Source: Salvelinus alpinus (taxonomy: Eukaryota > Chordata > Actinopteri > Salmoniformes > Salmonidae). Taken from it: DNA of 64,000 bases. A model generated the notes under the pieces. That model was not told the origin of the DNA, ran no database searches, and worked only from the letters and a program-made list of their open reading frames with translations. Where the stretch lies: the NCBI RefSeq assembly GCF_045679555.1, contig NC_092091.1, positions 86,581,462 to 86,645,461 on the forward strand. The letters are read 5' to 3'. The translations under genes and the position numbers were made by a program. This document shows positions 46,601 to 58,355 of this stretch, piece by piece; the first letter of the stretch is position 1; the number at the start of each line of letters is the position of its first letter.

Positions 46601-48423
46601 CAGACTGCACATTGTGACAGACTGTACATTGTGACGGGTTGTACATTGTGACAGACTGTACATTGTGACAGACTGTACATTGTGACGGGTTGTACATTGT
46701 GACAGACTGTACATTGTGACAGACTGTACATTGTGACGGGTTGTACATTGTGACAGACTGCACATTGTGACAGACTGTACATTGTGACGGGTTGTACATT
46801 GTGACAGACTGCACATTGTGACAGACTGTACATTGTGACGGGTTGTACATTGTGACAGACTGTACATTGTGACAGACTGTACATTGTGCCGGGTTGTACA
46901 TTGTGACAGACTGTACATTGTGACAGACTGTACATTGTGACGGGTTGTACATTGTGACAGACTGTACATTGTGACAGACTGTACATTGTGACGGGTTGTA
47001 CATTGTGACAGACTGTACATTGTGACAGACTGTACATTGTGACGGGTTGTACATTGTGACAGACTGCACATTGTGACAGACTGTACATTGTGACGGGTTG
47101 TACATTGTGACAGACTGTACATTGTGACAGACTGTACATTGTGACGGGTTGTACATTGTGACAGACTGTACATTGTGACAGACTGTACATTGTGACAGAC
47201 TGCACATTGTGACAGACTGTACATTGTGACAGACTGTACATTGTGACGGGTTGTACATTGTGACAGACTGTACATTGTGACGGGTTGTACATTGTGACAG
47301 ACTGTACATTGTGACAGACTGTACATTGTGACAGACTGTACATTGTGACGGGTTGTACATTGTGACAGACTGTACATTGTGACAGACTGTACATTGTGAC
47401 AGACTGTACATTGTGACAGACTGTACATTGTGACGGGTTGTACATTGTGACAGACTGTACATTGTGACGGGTTGTACATTGTGACAGACTGTACATTGTG
47501 ACAGACTGTACATTGTGACAGACTGTACATTGTGACAGACTGTACATTGTGACGGGTTGTACATTGTGACAGACTGTACATTGTGACGGGTTGTACATTG
47601 TGACAGACTGTACATTGTGACAGACTGTACATTGTGACAGACTGTACATTGTGACGGGTTGTACATTGTGACAGACTGTACATTGTGACGGGTTGTACAT
47701 TGTGACAGACTGTACATTGTGACAGACTGCACATTGTGACAGACTGTACATTGTGACAGACTGTACATTGTGACGGGTTGTACATTGTGACAGACTGTAC
47801 ATTGTGACAGACTGTACATTGTGACAGACTGTACATTGTGACAGACTGTACATTGTGACGGGTTGTACATTGTGACAGACTGTACATTGTGACGGGTTGT
47901 ACATTGTGACAGACTGTACATTGTGACAGACTGTACATTGTGACAGACTGTACATTGTGACAGACTGTACATTGTGACGGGTTGTACATTGTGACAGACT
48001 GTACATTGTGACGGGTTGTACATTGTGACAGACTGTACATTGTGACAGACTGTACATTGTGACAGACTGTACATTGTGACGGGTTGTACATTGTGACAGA
48101 CTGTACATTGTGACGGGTTGTACATTGTGACAGACTGTACATTGTGACAGACTGCACATTGTGACAGACTGTACATTGTGACAGACTGTACATTGTGACG
48201 GGTTGTACATTGTGACAGACTGTACATTGTGACGGGTTGTACATTGTGACAGACTGTACATTGTGATCATAATTGTTGTCTGCATCCACAGGCCAATGAA
48301 AAGATGGTGATGAGAACCACAACATTTTTGGTGGAAGTTGTGAAAGTGGTGATGACAATCGAGTCCACCCTCAAGAAGCTCCTTTACCTGGGATGTAAAA
48401 CTGCTACTAATTCAAAACGGTAA
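43584..48423 (+). CDS. caspase-like cysteine protease with divergent S1 pocket (peptidase C14)
   Basis: Six exons (43584-43604, 43902-44054, 44336-44561, 44815-44955, 46086-46192, 48292-48423) join in phase to 259 codons. The short N-terminus MDNSQIQ precedes p20 (AIDRYDLKGKRTALMLC). The catalytic His lies in VVTTSHGD and the catalytic Cys in FIIDACRG, where the canonical pentapeptide is QACRG or QACQG. A Lys/Arg/Ser-rich linker (KSKPSKKAQSTRTYRSSR) precedes p10 (VPPCINDMLVAYSSM, DYVSLMSDLGSFMI), ending ESTLKKLLYL plus a 12-residue tail. The Gln of QAC and the Arg of VSWR, both S1-pocket residues, are Asp and Met. The catalytic pair is kept, so it may be an enzyme of altered specificity or a regulatory pseudo-caspase. 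No death-fold prodomain is visible. Confidence 0.85.
43605..43901 (+). other. plus-strand caspase intron 1
   Basis: No repeat or coding sequence recognised. The acceptor is caacacagcag. Confidence 0.6.
43902..44054 (+). CDS. plus-strand caspase exon 2 (p20 start)
   Basis: 51 codons, AIDRYDLKGKRTALMLCTSH to PPVIDQTAE. The donor is gtaagt. It is the same length as exon 1 of the minus-strand gene. Confidence 0.88.
44110..44270. mobile_element. Tc1-like fragment in caspase intron 2
   Basis: It contains 'acacaatagcccataatgac' and 'aaagtgaaaacatgttttta', a familiar stretch of salmonid Tc1-type elements. It is short and lacks coding capacity. Confidence 0.6.
44336..44561 (+). CDS. plus-strand caspase exon 3 (catalytic dyad)
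   Basis: 226 nt, EMKKVVSEFRDRINRSPEKI to KPKVFIIDACRG, phase 0 to 1. It holds the SHG and DACRG motifs. The donor is gtaagt. Confidence 0.9.
44815..44955 (+). CDS. plus-strand caspase exon 4 (linker and p10 start)
   Basis: 141 nt entered in phase 1. It reads PEVDPGVLLDSAAKSKPSKK to NDMLVAYSSMT. The aspartates of DPGVLLD are candidate processing sites. The acceptor (atttaaatctaag) has a weak pyrimidine tract. Confidence 0.8.
44956..46085 (+). other. plus-strand caspase intron 4
   Basis: AT-rich. The 29-bp array fills its middle. The acceptor is gttctgttacag. Confidence 0.75.
45230..45895. repeat. 29-bp minisatellite, about 23 copies
   Basis: Unit gttacgccactgaatacaca followed by atcaactgt, with a 27-bp form lacking one 'gt' and an acgcc/acacc polymorphism. 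Confidence 0.93.
46086..46192 (+). CDS. plus-strand caspase exon 5 (p10)
   Basis: 107 nt entered in phase 1, DYVSLMSDLGSFMIVDIGEV to HVYDLLVK. It is the counterpart of YVSWR...GSWFI in canonical caspases, but Trp-Arg is Leu-Met. Confidence 0.86.
46193..48291 (+). other. plus-strand caspase intron 5
   Basis: The first 280 bp are unique. The rest is the 17-bp array, which stops 22 bp before the acceptor region (tgtctgcatccacag). Confidence 0.85.
46480..48267. repeat. 17-bp minisatellite, about 105 copies
   Basis: Units tgtacattgtgacagac and tgtacattgtgacgggt (with a cac variant) are mixed. A SOX-like CATTGT is in every unit. The minus strand is open in all three frames for about 600 codons because 17 is coprime to 3 and no unit frame holds a stop. 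This is an artefact. Confidence 0.95.
48292..48423 (+). CDS. plus-strand caspase exon 6 (C-terminus)
   Basis: 44 codons including TAA. ANEKMVMRTTTFLVEVVKVV then ESTLKKLLYL and a Lys/Thr/Asn tail. The sequence acg|gtaaag just before the stop could act as a donor to the strong acceptor at 54950. Confidence 0.85.
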   Translation, partial: ANEKMVMRTTTFLVEVVKVVMTIESTLKKLLYLGCKTATNSKR

Positions 48424-48570
48424 AGGCAGAAAGGTGAAAAGTTTATGCATTTGGAGCTCGCTTTGTGTGCAGATTTTTCTCTAACTCAGAAACCATATCC
48501 CGGCAAGGTAAAACATCTGTCGTTCTGCCCCTGAGCAGTTAACCCCCAACAACTGTGTGGATGCAGCCCC
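48424..48570. mobile_element. salmonid dispersed repeat fragment that seeds the 40-bp array
   Basis: It contains 'catctgtcgttctgcccctg', 'agcagttaaccccca' and 'gtgtggatgcagccccccgc', consecutive landmarks of a common salmonid element, leading directly into the first array unit (gcacctctctgattcagagg). Confidence 0.7.
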
Positions 48571-51500
48571 CCGCACCTCTCTGATTCAGAGGGGTTGGGT
48601 TAAATGACTCCTGCACCTCTCTGATTCAGAGGGGTTGGGTTAAATGACTCCTGCACCTCTCTGATTCAGAGGGGTTGGGTTAAATGACTCCTGCACCTCT
48701 CTGATTCAGAGGGGTTGGGTTAAATGACTCCTGCACCTCTCTGATTCAGAGGGGTTGGGTTAAATGACTCCTGCACCTCTCTGATTCAGAGGGGTTGGGT
48801 TAAATGACTCCTGCACCTCTCTGATTCAGAGGGGTTGGGTTAAATGACTCCTGCACCTCTCTGATTCAGAGGGGTTGGGTTAAATGACTCCTGCACCTCT
48901 CTGATTCAGAGGGGTTGGGTTAAATGACTCCTGCACCTCTCTGATTCAGAGGGGTTGGGTTAAATGACTCCTGCACCTCTCTGATTCAGAGGGGTTGGGT
49001 TAAATGACTCCTGCACCTCTCTGATTCAGAGGGGTTGGGTTAAATGACTCCTGCACCTCTCTGATTCAGAGGGGTTGGGTTAAATGACTCCTGCACCTCT
49101 CTGATTCAGAGGGGTTGGGTTAAATGACTCCTGCACCTCTCTGATTCAGAGGGGTTGGGTTAAATGACTCCTGCACCTCTCTGATTCAGAGGGGTTGGGT
49201 TAAATGACTCCTGCACCTCTCTGATTCAGAGGGGTTGGGTTAAATGACTCCTGCACCTCTCTGATTCAGAGGGGTTGGGTTAAATGACTCCTGCACCTCT
49301 CTGATTCAGAGGGGTTGGGTTAAATGACTCCTGCACCTCTCTGATTCAGAGGGCTTGGGTTAAATGACTCCTGCACCTCTCTGATTCAGAGGGGTTGGGT
49401 TAAATGACTCCTGCACCTCTCTGATTCAGAGGGGTTGGGTTAAATGACTCCTGCACCTCTCTGATTCAGAGGGGTTGGGTTAAATGACTCCTGCACCTCT
49501 CTGATTCAGAGGGGTTGGGTTAAATGACTCCTGCACCTCTCTGATTCAGAGGGGTTGGGTTAAATGACTCCTGCACCTCTCTGATTCAGAGGGGTTGGGT
49601 TAAATGACTCCTGCACCTCTCTGATTCAGAGGGGTTGGGTTAAATGACTCCTGCACCTCTCTGATTCAGAGGGGTTGGGTTAAATGACTCCTGCACCTCT
49701 CTGATTCAGAGGGGTTGGGTTAAATGACTCCTGCACCTCTCTGATTCAGAGGGGTTGGGTTAAATGACTCCTGCACCTCTCTGATTCAGAGGGGTTGGGT
49801 TAAATGACTCCTGCACCTCTCTGATTCAGAGGGGTTGGGTTAAATGACTCCTGCACCTCTCTGATTCAGAGGGGTTGGGTTAAATGACTCCTGCACCTCT
49901 CTGATTCAGAGGGGTTGGGTTAAATGACTCCTGCACCTCTCTGATTCAGAGGGGTTGGGTTAAATGACTCCTGCACCTCTCTGATTCAGAGGGGTTGGGT
50001 TAAATGACTCCTGCACCTCTCTGATTCAGAGGGGTTGGGTTAAATGACTCCTGCACCTCTCTGATTCAGAGGGCTTGGGTTAAATGACTCCTGCACCTCT
50101 CTGATTCAGAGGGGTTGGGTTAAATGACTCCTGCACCTCTCTGATTCAGAGGGGTTGGGTTAAATGACTCCTGCACCTCTCTGATTCAGAGGGGTTGGGT
50201 TAAATGACTCCTGCACCTCTCTGATTCAGAGGGCTTGGGTTAAATGACTCCTGCACCTCTCTGATTCAGAGGGGTTGGGTTAAATGACTCCTGCACCTCT
50301 CTGATTCAGAGGGGTTGGGTTAAATGACTCCTGCACCTCTCTGATTCAGAGGGGTTGGGTTAAATGACTCCTGCACCTCTCTGATTCAGAGGGGTTGGGT
50401 TAAATGACTCCTGCACCTCTCTGATTCAGAGGGGTTGGGTTAAATGACTCCTGCACCTCTCTGATTCAGAGGGGTTGGGTTAAATGACTCCTGCACCTCT
50501 CTGATTCAGAGGGGTTGGGTTAAATGACTCCTGCACCTCTCTGATTCAGAGGGGTTGGGTTAAATGACTCCTGCACCTCTCTGATTCAGAGGGGTTGGGT
50601 TAAATGACTCCTGCACCTCTCTGATTCAGAGGGGTTGGGTTAAATGACTCCTGCACCTCTCTGATTCAGAGGGGTTGGGTTAAATGACTCCTGCACCTCT
50701 CTGATTCAGAGGGGTTGGGTTAAATGACTCCTGCACCTCTCTGATTCAGAGGGGTTGGGTTAAATGACTCCTGCACCTCTCTGATTCAGAGGGGTTGGGT
50801 TAAATGACTCCTGCACCTCTCTGATTCAGAGGGGTTGGGTTAAATGACTCCTGCACCTCTCTGATTCAGAGGGGTTGGGTTAAATGACTCCTGCACCTCT
50901 CTGATTCAGAGGGGTTGGGTTAAATGACTCCTGCACCTCTCTGATTCAGAGGGGTTGGGTTAAATGACTCCTGCACCTCTCTGATTCAGAGGGGTTGGGT
51001 TAAATGACTCCTGCACCTCTCTGATTCAGAGGGCTTGGGTTAAATGACTCCTGCACCTCTCTGATTCAGAGGGGTTGGGTTAAATGACTCCTGCACCTCT
51101 CTGATTCAGAGGGGTTGGGTTAAATGACTCCTGCACCTCTCTGATTCAGAGGGGTTGGGTTAAATGACTCCTGCACCTCTCTGATTCAGAGGGGTTGGGT
51201 TAAATGACTCCTGCACCTCTCTGATTCAGAGGGGTTGGGTTAAATGACTCCTGCACCTCTCTGATTCAGAGGGGTTGGGTTAAATGACTCCTGCACCTCT
51301 CTGATTCAGAGGGGTTGGGTTAAATGACTCCTGCACCTCTCTGATTCAGAGGGCTTGGGTTAAATGACTCCTGCACCTCTCTGATTCAGAGGGCTTGGGT
51401 TAAATGACTCCTGCACCTCTCTGATTCAGAGGGCTTGGGTTAAATGACTCCTGCACCTCTCTGATTCAGAGGGGTTGGGTTAAATGACTCCTGCACCTCT

Positions 51501-54500
51501 CTGATTCAGAGGGGTTGGGTTAAATGACTCCTGCACCTCTCTGATTCAGAGGGGTTGGGTTAAATGACTCCTGCACCTCTCTGATTCAGAGGGGTTGGGT
51601 TAAATGACTCCTGCACCTCTCTGATTCAGAGGGGTTGGGTTAAATGACTCCTGCACCTCTCTGATTCAGAGGGGTTGGGTTAAATGACTCCTGCACCTCT
51701 CTGATTCAGAGGGGTTGGGTTAAATGACTCCTGCACCTCTCTGATTCAGAGGGGTTGGGTTAAATGACTCCTGCACCTCTCTGATTCAGAGGGGTTGGGT
51801 TAAATGACTCCTGCACCTCTCTGATTCAGAGGGGTTGGGTTAAATGACTCCTGCACCTCTCTGATTCAGAGGGGTTGGGTTAAATGACTCCTGCACCTCT
51901 CTGATTCAGAGGGGTTGGGTCAAATGACTCCTGCACCTCTCTGATTCAGAGGGGTTGGGTTAAATGACTCCTGCACCTCTCTGATTCAGAGGGGTTGGGT
52001 TAAATGACTCCTGCACCTCTCTGATTCAGAGGGGTTGGGTTAAATGACTCCTGCACCTCTCTGATTCAGAGGGGTTGGGTTAAATGACTCCTGCACCTCT
52101 CTGATTCAGAGGGGTTGGGTTAAATGACTCCTGCACCTCTCTGATTCAGAGGGGTTGGGTTAAATGACTCCTGCACCTCTCTGATTCAGAGGGGTTGGGT
52201 TAAATGACTCCTGCACCTCTCTGATTCAGAGGGGTTGGGTTAAATGACTCCTGCACCTCTCTGATTCAGAGGGGTTGGGTTAAATGACTCCTGCACCTCT
52301 CTGATTCAGAGGGGTTGGGTTAAATGACTCCTGCACCTCTCTGATTCAGAGGGGTTGGGTTAAATGACTCCTGCACCTCTCTGATTCAGAGGGGTTGGGT
52401 CAAATGACTCCTGCACCTCTCTGATTCAGAGGGGTTGGGTTAAATGACTCCTGCACCTCTCTGATTCAGAGGGGTTGGGTTAAATGACTCCTGCACCTCT
52501 CTGATTCAGAGGGGTTGGGTTAAATGACTCCTGCACCTCTCTGATTCAGAGGGGTTGGGTTAAATGACTCCTGCACCTCTCTGATTCAGAGGGGTTGGGT
52601 TAAATGACTCCTGCACCTCTCTGATTCAGAGGGGTTGGGTTAAATGACTCCTGCACCTCTCTGATTCAGAGGGGTTGGGTTAAATGACTCCCGCACCTCT
52701 CTGATTCAGAGGGGTTGGGTTAAATGACTCCCGCACCTCTCTGATTCAGAGGGGTTGGGTTAAATGACTCCCGCACCTCTCTGATTCAGAGGGGTTGGGT
52801 TAAATGACTCCTGCACCTCTCTGATTCAGAGGGGTTGGGTTAAATGACTCCTGCACCTCTCTGATTCAGAGGGGTTGGGTTAAATGACTCCTGCACCTCT
52901 CTGATTCAGAGGGGTTGGGTTAAATGACTCCCGCACCTCTCTGATTCAGAGGGGTTGGGTTAAATGACTCCCGCACCTCTCTGATTCAGAGGGCTTGGGT
53001 TAAATGACTCCCGCACCTCTCTGATTCAGAGGGGTTGGGTCAAATGACTCCTGCACCTCTCTGATTCAGAGGGGTTGGGTTAAATGACTCCTGCACCTCT
53101 CTGATTCAGAGGGGTTGGGTTAAATGACTCCTGCACCTCTCTGATTCAGAGGGGTTGGGTTAAATGACTCCTGCACCTCTCTGATTCAGAGGGGTTGGGT
53201 TAAATGACTCCTGCACCTCTCTGATTCAGAGGGGTTGGGTTAAATGACTCCTGCACCTCTCTGATTCAGAGGGGTTGGGTTAAATGACTCCTGCACCTCT
53301 CTGATTCAGAGGGGTTGGGTTAAATGACTCCCGCACCTCTCTGATTCAGAGGGGTTGGGTTAAATGACTCCTGCACCTCTCTGATTCAGAGGGGTTGGGT
53401 TAAATGACTCCCGCACCTCTCTGATTCAGAGGGGTTGGGTTAAATGACTCCCGCACCTCTCTGATTCAGAGGGGTTGGGTTAAATGACTCCCGCACCTCT
53501 CTGATTCAGAGGGGTTGGGTTAAATGACTCCTGCACCTCTCTGATTCAGAGGGGTTGGGTTAAATGACTCCTGCACCTCTCTGATTCAGAGGGGTTGGGT
53601 TAAATGACTCCTGCACCTCTCTGATTCAGAGGGGTTGGGTTAAATGACTCCTGCACCTCTCTGATTCAGAGGGGTTGGGTTAAATGACTCCTGCACCTCT
53701 CTGATTCAGAGGGGTTGGGTTAAATGACTCCTGCACCTCTCTGATTCAGAGGGGTTGGGTTAAATGACTCCTGCACCTCTCTGATTCAGAGGGGTTGGGT
53801 TAAATGACTCCTGCACCTCTCTGATTCAGAGGGCTTGGGTTAAATGACTCCTGCACCTCTCTGATTCAGAGGGGTTGGGTTAAATGACTCCTGCACCTCT
53901 CTGATTCAGAGGGGTTGGGTTAAATGACTCCTGCACCTCTCTGATTCAGAGGGGTTGGGTTAAATGACTCCTGCACCTCTCTGATTCAGAGGGGTTGGGT
54001 TAAATGACTCCTGCACCTCTCTGATTCAGAGGGGTTGGGTTAAATGACTCCTGCACCTCTCTGATTCAGAGGGGTTGGGTTAAATGACTCCTGCACCTCT
54101 CTGATTCAGAGGGGTTGGGTTAAATGACTCCTGCACCTCTCTGATTCAGAGGGGTTGGGTTAAATGACTCCTGCACCTCTCTGATTCAGAGGGGTTGGGT
54201 TAAATGACTCCTGCACCTCTCTGATTCAGAGGGCTTGGGTTAAATGACTCCTGCACCTCTCTGATTCAGAGGGGTTGGGTTAAATGACTCCTGCACCTCT
54301 CTGATTCAGAGGGGTTGGGTTAAATGACTCCTGCACCTCTCTGATTCAGAGGGGTTGGGTTAAATGACTCCTGCACCTCTCTGATTCAGAGGGGTTGGGT
54401 TAAATGACTCCTGCATCTCTCTGATTCAGAGGGGTTGGGTTAAATGACTCCTGCACCTCTCTGATTCAGAGGGGTTGGGTTAAATGACTCCTGCACCTCT

Positions 54501-54690
54501 CTGATTCAGAGGGTTTGGGTTAAATGACTCCTGCACCTCTCTGATTCAGAGGGGTTGGGTTAAATGACACCTGCACCTCTCTGATTCAGAGGGGTTGGGT
54601 TAAATGACTCCTGCACCTCTCTGATTCAGAGGGGTTGGGTTAAATGACACCTGCACCTCTCTGATTCAGAGGGGTTGGGTTAAATGACTC
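48571..54690. repeat. 40-bp minisatellite, about 153 highly uniform copies
   Basis: Unit ctgcacctctctgattcaga followed by ggggttgggttaaatgactc. Only rare variants exist (gggcttggg, ctcccgcac, caaatgac), and the ccgcacc form clusters between about 52690 and 53480. Each unit holds a near-perfect inverted repeat, cctctctga-t-tcagagggg. The unit is a segment of the dispersed element that precedes the array. Confidence 0.96.
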
Positions 54691-54697
54691 TGTTAAC

Positions 54698-54812
54698 TGA
54701 TCAGGACAACTATCAGGGTGACAACTATCAGGGTGATAACTATCAGGGTGACAACTATCAGGGTGACAACTATCAGGGTGACAACTATCAGGGTGACAAC
54801 TATCAGGGTGAC
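54698..54812. repeat. 15-bp repeat, 7-8 copies
   Basis: Unit aactatcagggtgac (one gataac variant). 15 is divisible by three, so frames look open on both strands. Confidence 0.92.
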
Positions 54813-54950
54813 TTTCTAACATCAAGTTGTACAGTTCTGAACTTCTCCATCTTACATGCCGATGACATGGTTGCAGTTGTAGGTCGTTTATTGACGTATA
54901 CTTTAGTCTTTTCTACCCTGTAAAGCCAAACACCTTTTCTCCTCTTTCAG
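54813..54950. other. unique sequence ending in a strong splice acceptor
   Basis: It ends with caccttttctcctctttcag at 54950, an excellent pyrimidine tract and AG on the plus strand. Confidence 0.55.
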
Positions 54951-55680
54951 GAAGGATGAATGTTTTCTCTTGTGAAGTAAAGGAGCTGGAATAGCTGGTC
55001 AACAGAGTGAAAAAGATGAAGGAGACCCTGCAGAGGGACAGTTTAGAGGATTGAAGCGGCCATCTTGATACACAGGCATTGGAAATGTAGTACATAAACA
55101 GTGAATTTGCTTACTAGTGAATAGACTTCAGGGGGAAGCCAAACGGAAGCAAACGGGGTGGGACCTTCCTGAAATAATGTAGAGAAAAACGTGAAGAAAA
55201 TAATGATTATTGAATCCAGATATGTTATGTTGTAGTCATGTTAAATGTACTGTCTGTATTTCTTAATGTCTCAATGTATGGAATATTCTAATTTAATGCT
55301 AAATTGTTCGGGGCTTGTTGTGTGATGTTTCATATGATAAATTATAAATATGTTGTCATTGTCTTTTATGTAAATACTCTTATGATGAGGATGCTGATCA
55401 GCGTGACAAAATCTAATGCTATAGATTACAATAGTTTTACATGCTCTATCCAGAACAGAATAGATGCTTAGAAAAACTGCAACATTTCTCCCAACAGTTA
55501 TGCTGGAGAGGCAGGGGGAGGGAAGGGGAGGCAAGGGGAGGGAAGGGGAGGGGAGGGGTGGGAAGGGAAGGGGTGGGAAGGGAGGCTGCTGGGCCTCTTG
55601 GAGAATACTGGGGTGTATTCATTAATGTAAACCATAGAGAAACAATTAGCAACAAAAATAAATGTTTGTTTTTGGAGATT
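54951..55680 (+). other. possible 3' terminal exon / UTR of the plus-strand caspase gene
   Basis: It follows the acceptor at 54950 and reaches AATAAA at 55657-55662. If spliced from acg|gtaaag at 48419-48420, the protein tail would change to RKDECFLL and stop. Another frame in the same stretch (KELE, stop, LVNRVKKMKETLQRDSLED) looks protein-like but is broken by TAG. A G/A-rich simple tract occupies 55506-55590. Transcript evidence is needed to choose. Confidence 0.4.
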
Positions 55681-55699
55681 TTCTGATTTGTCCCTCATC

Positions 55700-56145
55700 G
55701 TTTAGTGTGTTTTCTTATGTTTGGTACCATTTGGTTCCTAATGAAGACACCTCAGGGGGGGGGGGGGGACCAAACGGAGACAAACAGGGTGGAATCTTAC
55801 TGAATTTGTCCAATAGCAACTATTTAGTAAAAAAAAAAAATTCTGTTGGGAAACATTTTTGCTACGGTCACATTGAAGAGATGGTAGTATCTCTGAACAT
55901 GCAGTAGAGGGTGACAGAGCTCCTTGCTCTATGCAGTGACTGACGTTGTTTCCTGTGATTCAATCAGATTTTAAAACCAGGGTTTTGGGGACCCACAGAG
56001 GTTGCACATTTTTGCTCCTGCCCTGTACTAACACGACTGAATCCAGATATTCAAAGAATGTATGGAAATGAAGAACTTCTGTATTAGATGTGGTGTGTAG
56101 ATTTAGCATTAAGTTGTATTGACGCAACCATCTTACATGTAATAC
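55700..56145. other. intergenic sequence with short dispersed repeats
   Basis: At 55766-55815 a phrase with 'ccaaacggagacaaacaggg' and 'gaatttgtccaatagcaact' resembles a dispersed salmonid repeat; a related copy lies at 55137-55180. A G run is at 55756-55768. No genes seen. Confidence 0.55.
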
Positions 56146-56147
56146 AC

Positions 56148-58355
56148 ACCTCCCACCACTAGAGGACAGCAGCAGTTCCTTCCTGCTCTCTACACCTCCC
56201 ACCACTAGAGGACAGCAGCAGCTCCTTCCTGCTCTCTACACCTCCCACCACTAGAGGACAGCAGCAGCTCCTTCCTGCTCTCTACACCTCCCACCACTGG
56301 AGGACAGCAGCAGCTCCTTCCTGCTCTCTACACCTCCCACCACTATAGAGGACAGCAGCAGCTCCTTCCTCCTCTCTACACCTCCCACCACTATAGAGGA
56401 CAGCAGCAGCTCCTTCCTGCTCTCTACACCTCCCACCACTGGAGGACAGCAGCAGCTCCTTCCTGCTCTCTACACCTCCCACCACTATAGAGGACAGCAG
56501 CAGCTCCTTCCTCCTCTCTACACCTCCCACCACTATAGAGGACAGCAGCAGCTCCTTCCTGCTCTCTACACCTCCCACCACTATAGAGGACAGCAGCAGC
56601 TCCTTCCTGCTCTCTACACCTCCCACCACTAGAGGACAGCAGCAGCTCCTTCCTGCTCTCTACACCTCCCACCACTAGAGGACAGCAGCAGCTCCTTCCT
56701 CCTCTCTACACCTCCCACCACTATAGAGGACAGCAGCAGCTCCTTCCTCCTCTCTACACCTCCCACCACTGGAGGACAGCAGCAGCTCCTTCCTGCTCTC
56801 TACACCTCCCACCACTAGAGGACAGCAGCAGCTCCTTCCTCCTCTCTACACCTCCCACCACTATAGAGGACAGCAGCAGCTCCTTCCTCCTCTCTACACC
56901 TCCCACCACTAGAGGACAGCAGCAGATCCTTCCTGCTCTCTACACCTCCCAACACTAGAGGACAGCAGCAGCTCCTTCCTGCTCTCTACACCTCCCACCA
57001 CTGGAGGACAGCAGCAGCTCCTTCCTGCTCTCTACACCTCCCACCACTATAGAGGACAGCAGCATCTCCTTCCTGCTCTCTACACCTCCCACCACTGGAG
57101 GACAGCAGCAGCTCCTTCCTGCTCTCTACACCTCCCACCACTATAGAGGACAGCAGCAGCTCCTTCCTGCTCTCTACACCTCCCACCACTGGAGGACAGC
57201 AGCAGCTCCTTCCTGCTCTCTACACCTCCCACCACTATAGAGGACAGCAGCAGCTCCTTCCTGCTCTCTACACCTCCCACCACTATAGAAGACAGCAGCA
57301 GCTCCTTCCTGCTCTCTACACCTCCCACCACTAGAGGACAGCAGCAGCTCCTTCCTCTTCTCTACACCTCCCACCACTAGAGGACAGCAGCAGCTCCTTC
57401 CTCTTCTCTACACCTCCCACCACTAGAGGACAGCAGCAGCTCCTTCCTGCTCTCTACACCTCCCACCACTAGAGGACAGCAGCAGCTCCTTCCTGCTCTC
57501 TACACCTCCCACCACTATAGAGGACAGCAGCAGATCCTTCCTCCTCTCTACACCTCCCACCACTAGAGGACAGCAGCATCTCCTTCCTGTTCTCTACACC
57601 TCCCAACACTAGAGGACAGCAGCAGCTCCTTCCTGCTCTCTACACCTCCCACCACTAGAAGACAGGAGCAGCTCCTTCCTCCTCTCTACACCTCCCACCA
57701 CTATAGAGGACAGCAGCTCCTTCCTCCTCTCTACACCTCCCACCACTATAGAGGACAACAGCATCTCCTTCCTGCTCTCTACACCTCCCAACACTAGAGG
57801 ACAGCAGCAGCTCCTTCCTGCTCTCTACACCTCCCACCACTAGAGGACAGCAGCAGCTCCTTCCTGCTCTCTACATCTCCCACCACTAGAGGACAGCAGC
57901 AGCTCCTTCCTGCTCTCTACACCTCCCACCACTAGAGGTCAGCAGATCCTTCCTCCTCTACACCTCCCACCACTAGAGGACAGCAGCAGCTCCTTCCTGC
58001 TCTCTACACCTCCCACCACTAGAGGGCAGCAGATCCTTCCTCCTCTCTACACCTCCCACCACTAGAGGACAGCAGCAGATCCTTCCTCCTCTCTACACCT
58101 CCCACCACTAGAGGACAGCAGCAGCTCCTTCCTGCTCTCTACACCTCCCACCACTAGAGGGCAGCAGATCCTTCCTCCTCTACACCTCCCACCACTAGAG
58201 GACAGCAGCAGCTCCTTCCTGCTCTCTACACCTCCCACCACTAGAGGGCAGCAGATCCTTCCTCCTCTCTACACCTCCCACCACTAGAGGACAGCAGCAG
58301 ATCCTTCCTCCTCTCTACACCTCCCACTACTGGAGGACAACAGCAGATCCTGTAG
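56148..58355. repeat. second array of the 46/48-bp CTCF-like minisatellite, about 47 copies
   Basis: It has the same unit and orientation as the array at 30908-40549, with a higher share of the 48-bp ctatagagg form. Full matches to CCACYAGRKGGCRSY occur at 58016-58030, 58151-58165 and 58238-58252. The two arrays flank the caspase gene pair. Confidence 0.95.

Noticed and set aside
46406-48358. Three overlapping minus-strand frames of 601-650 codons
   Set aside because: They are produced entirely by the 17-bp repeat; all three frames give the same 17-residue period and non-repeat ends show no protein similarity.
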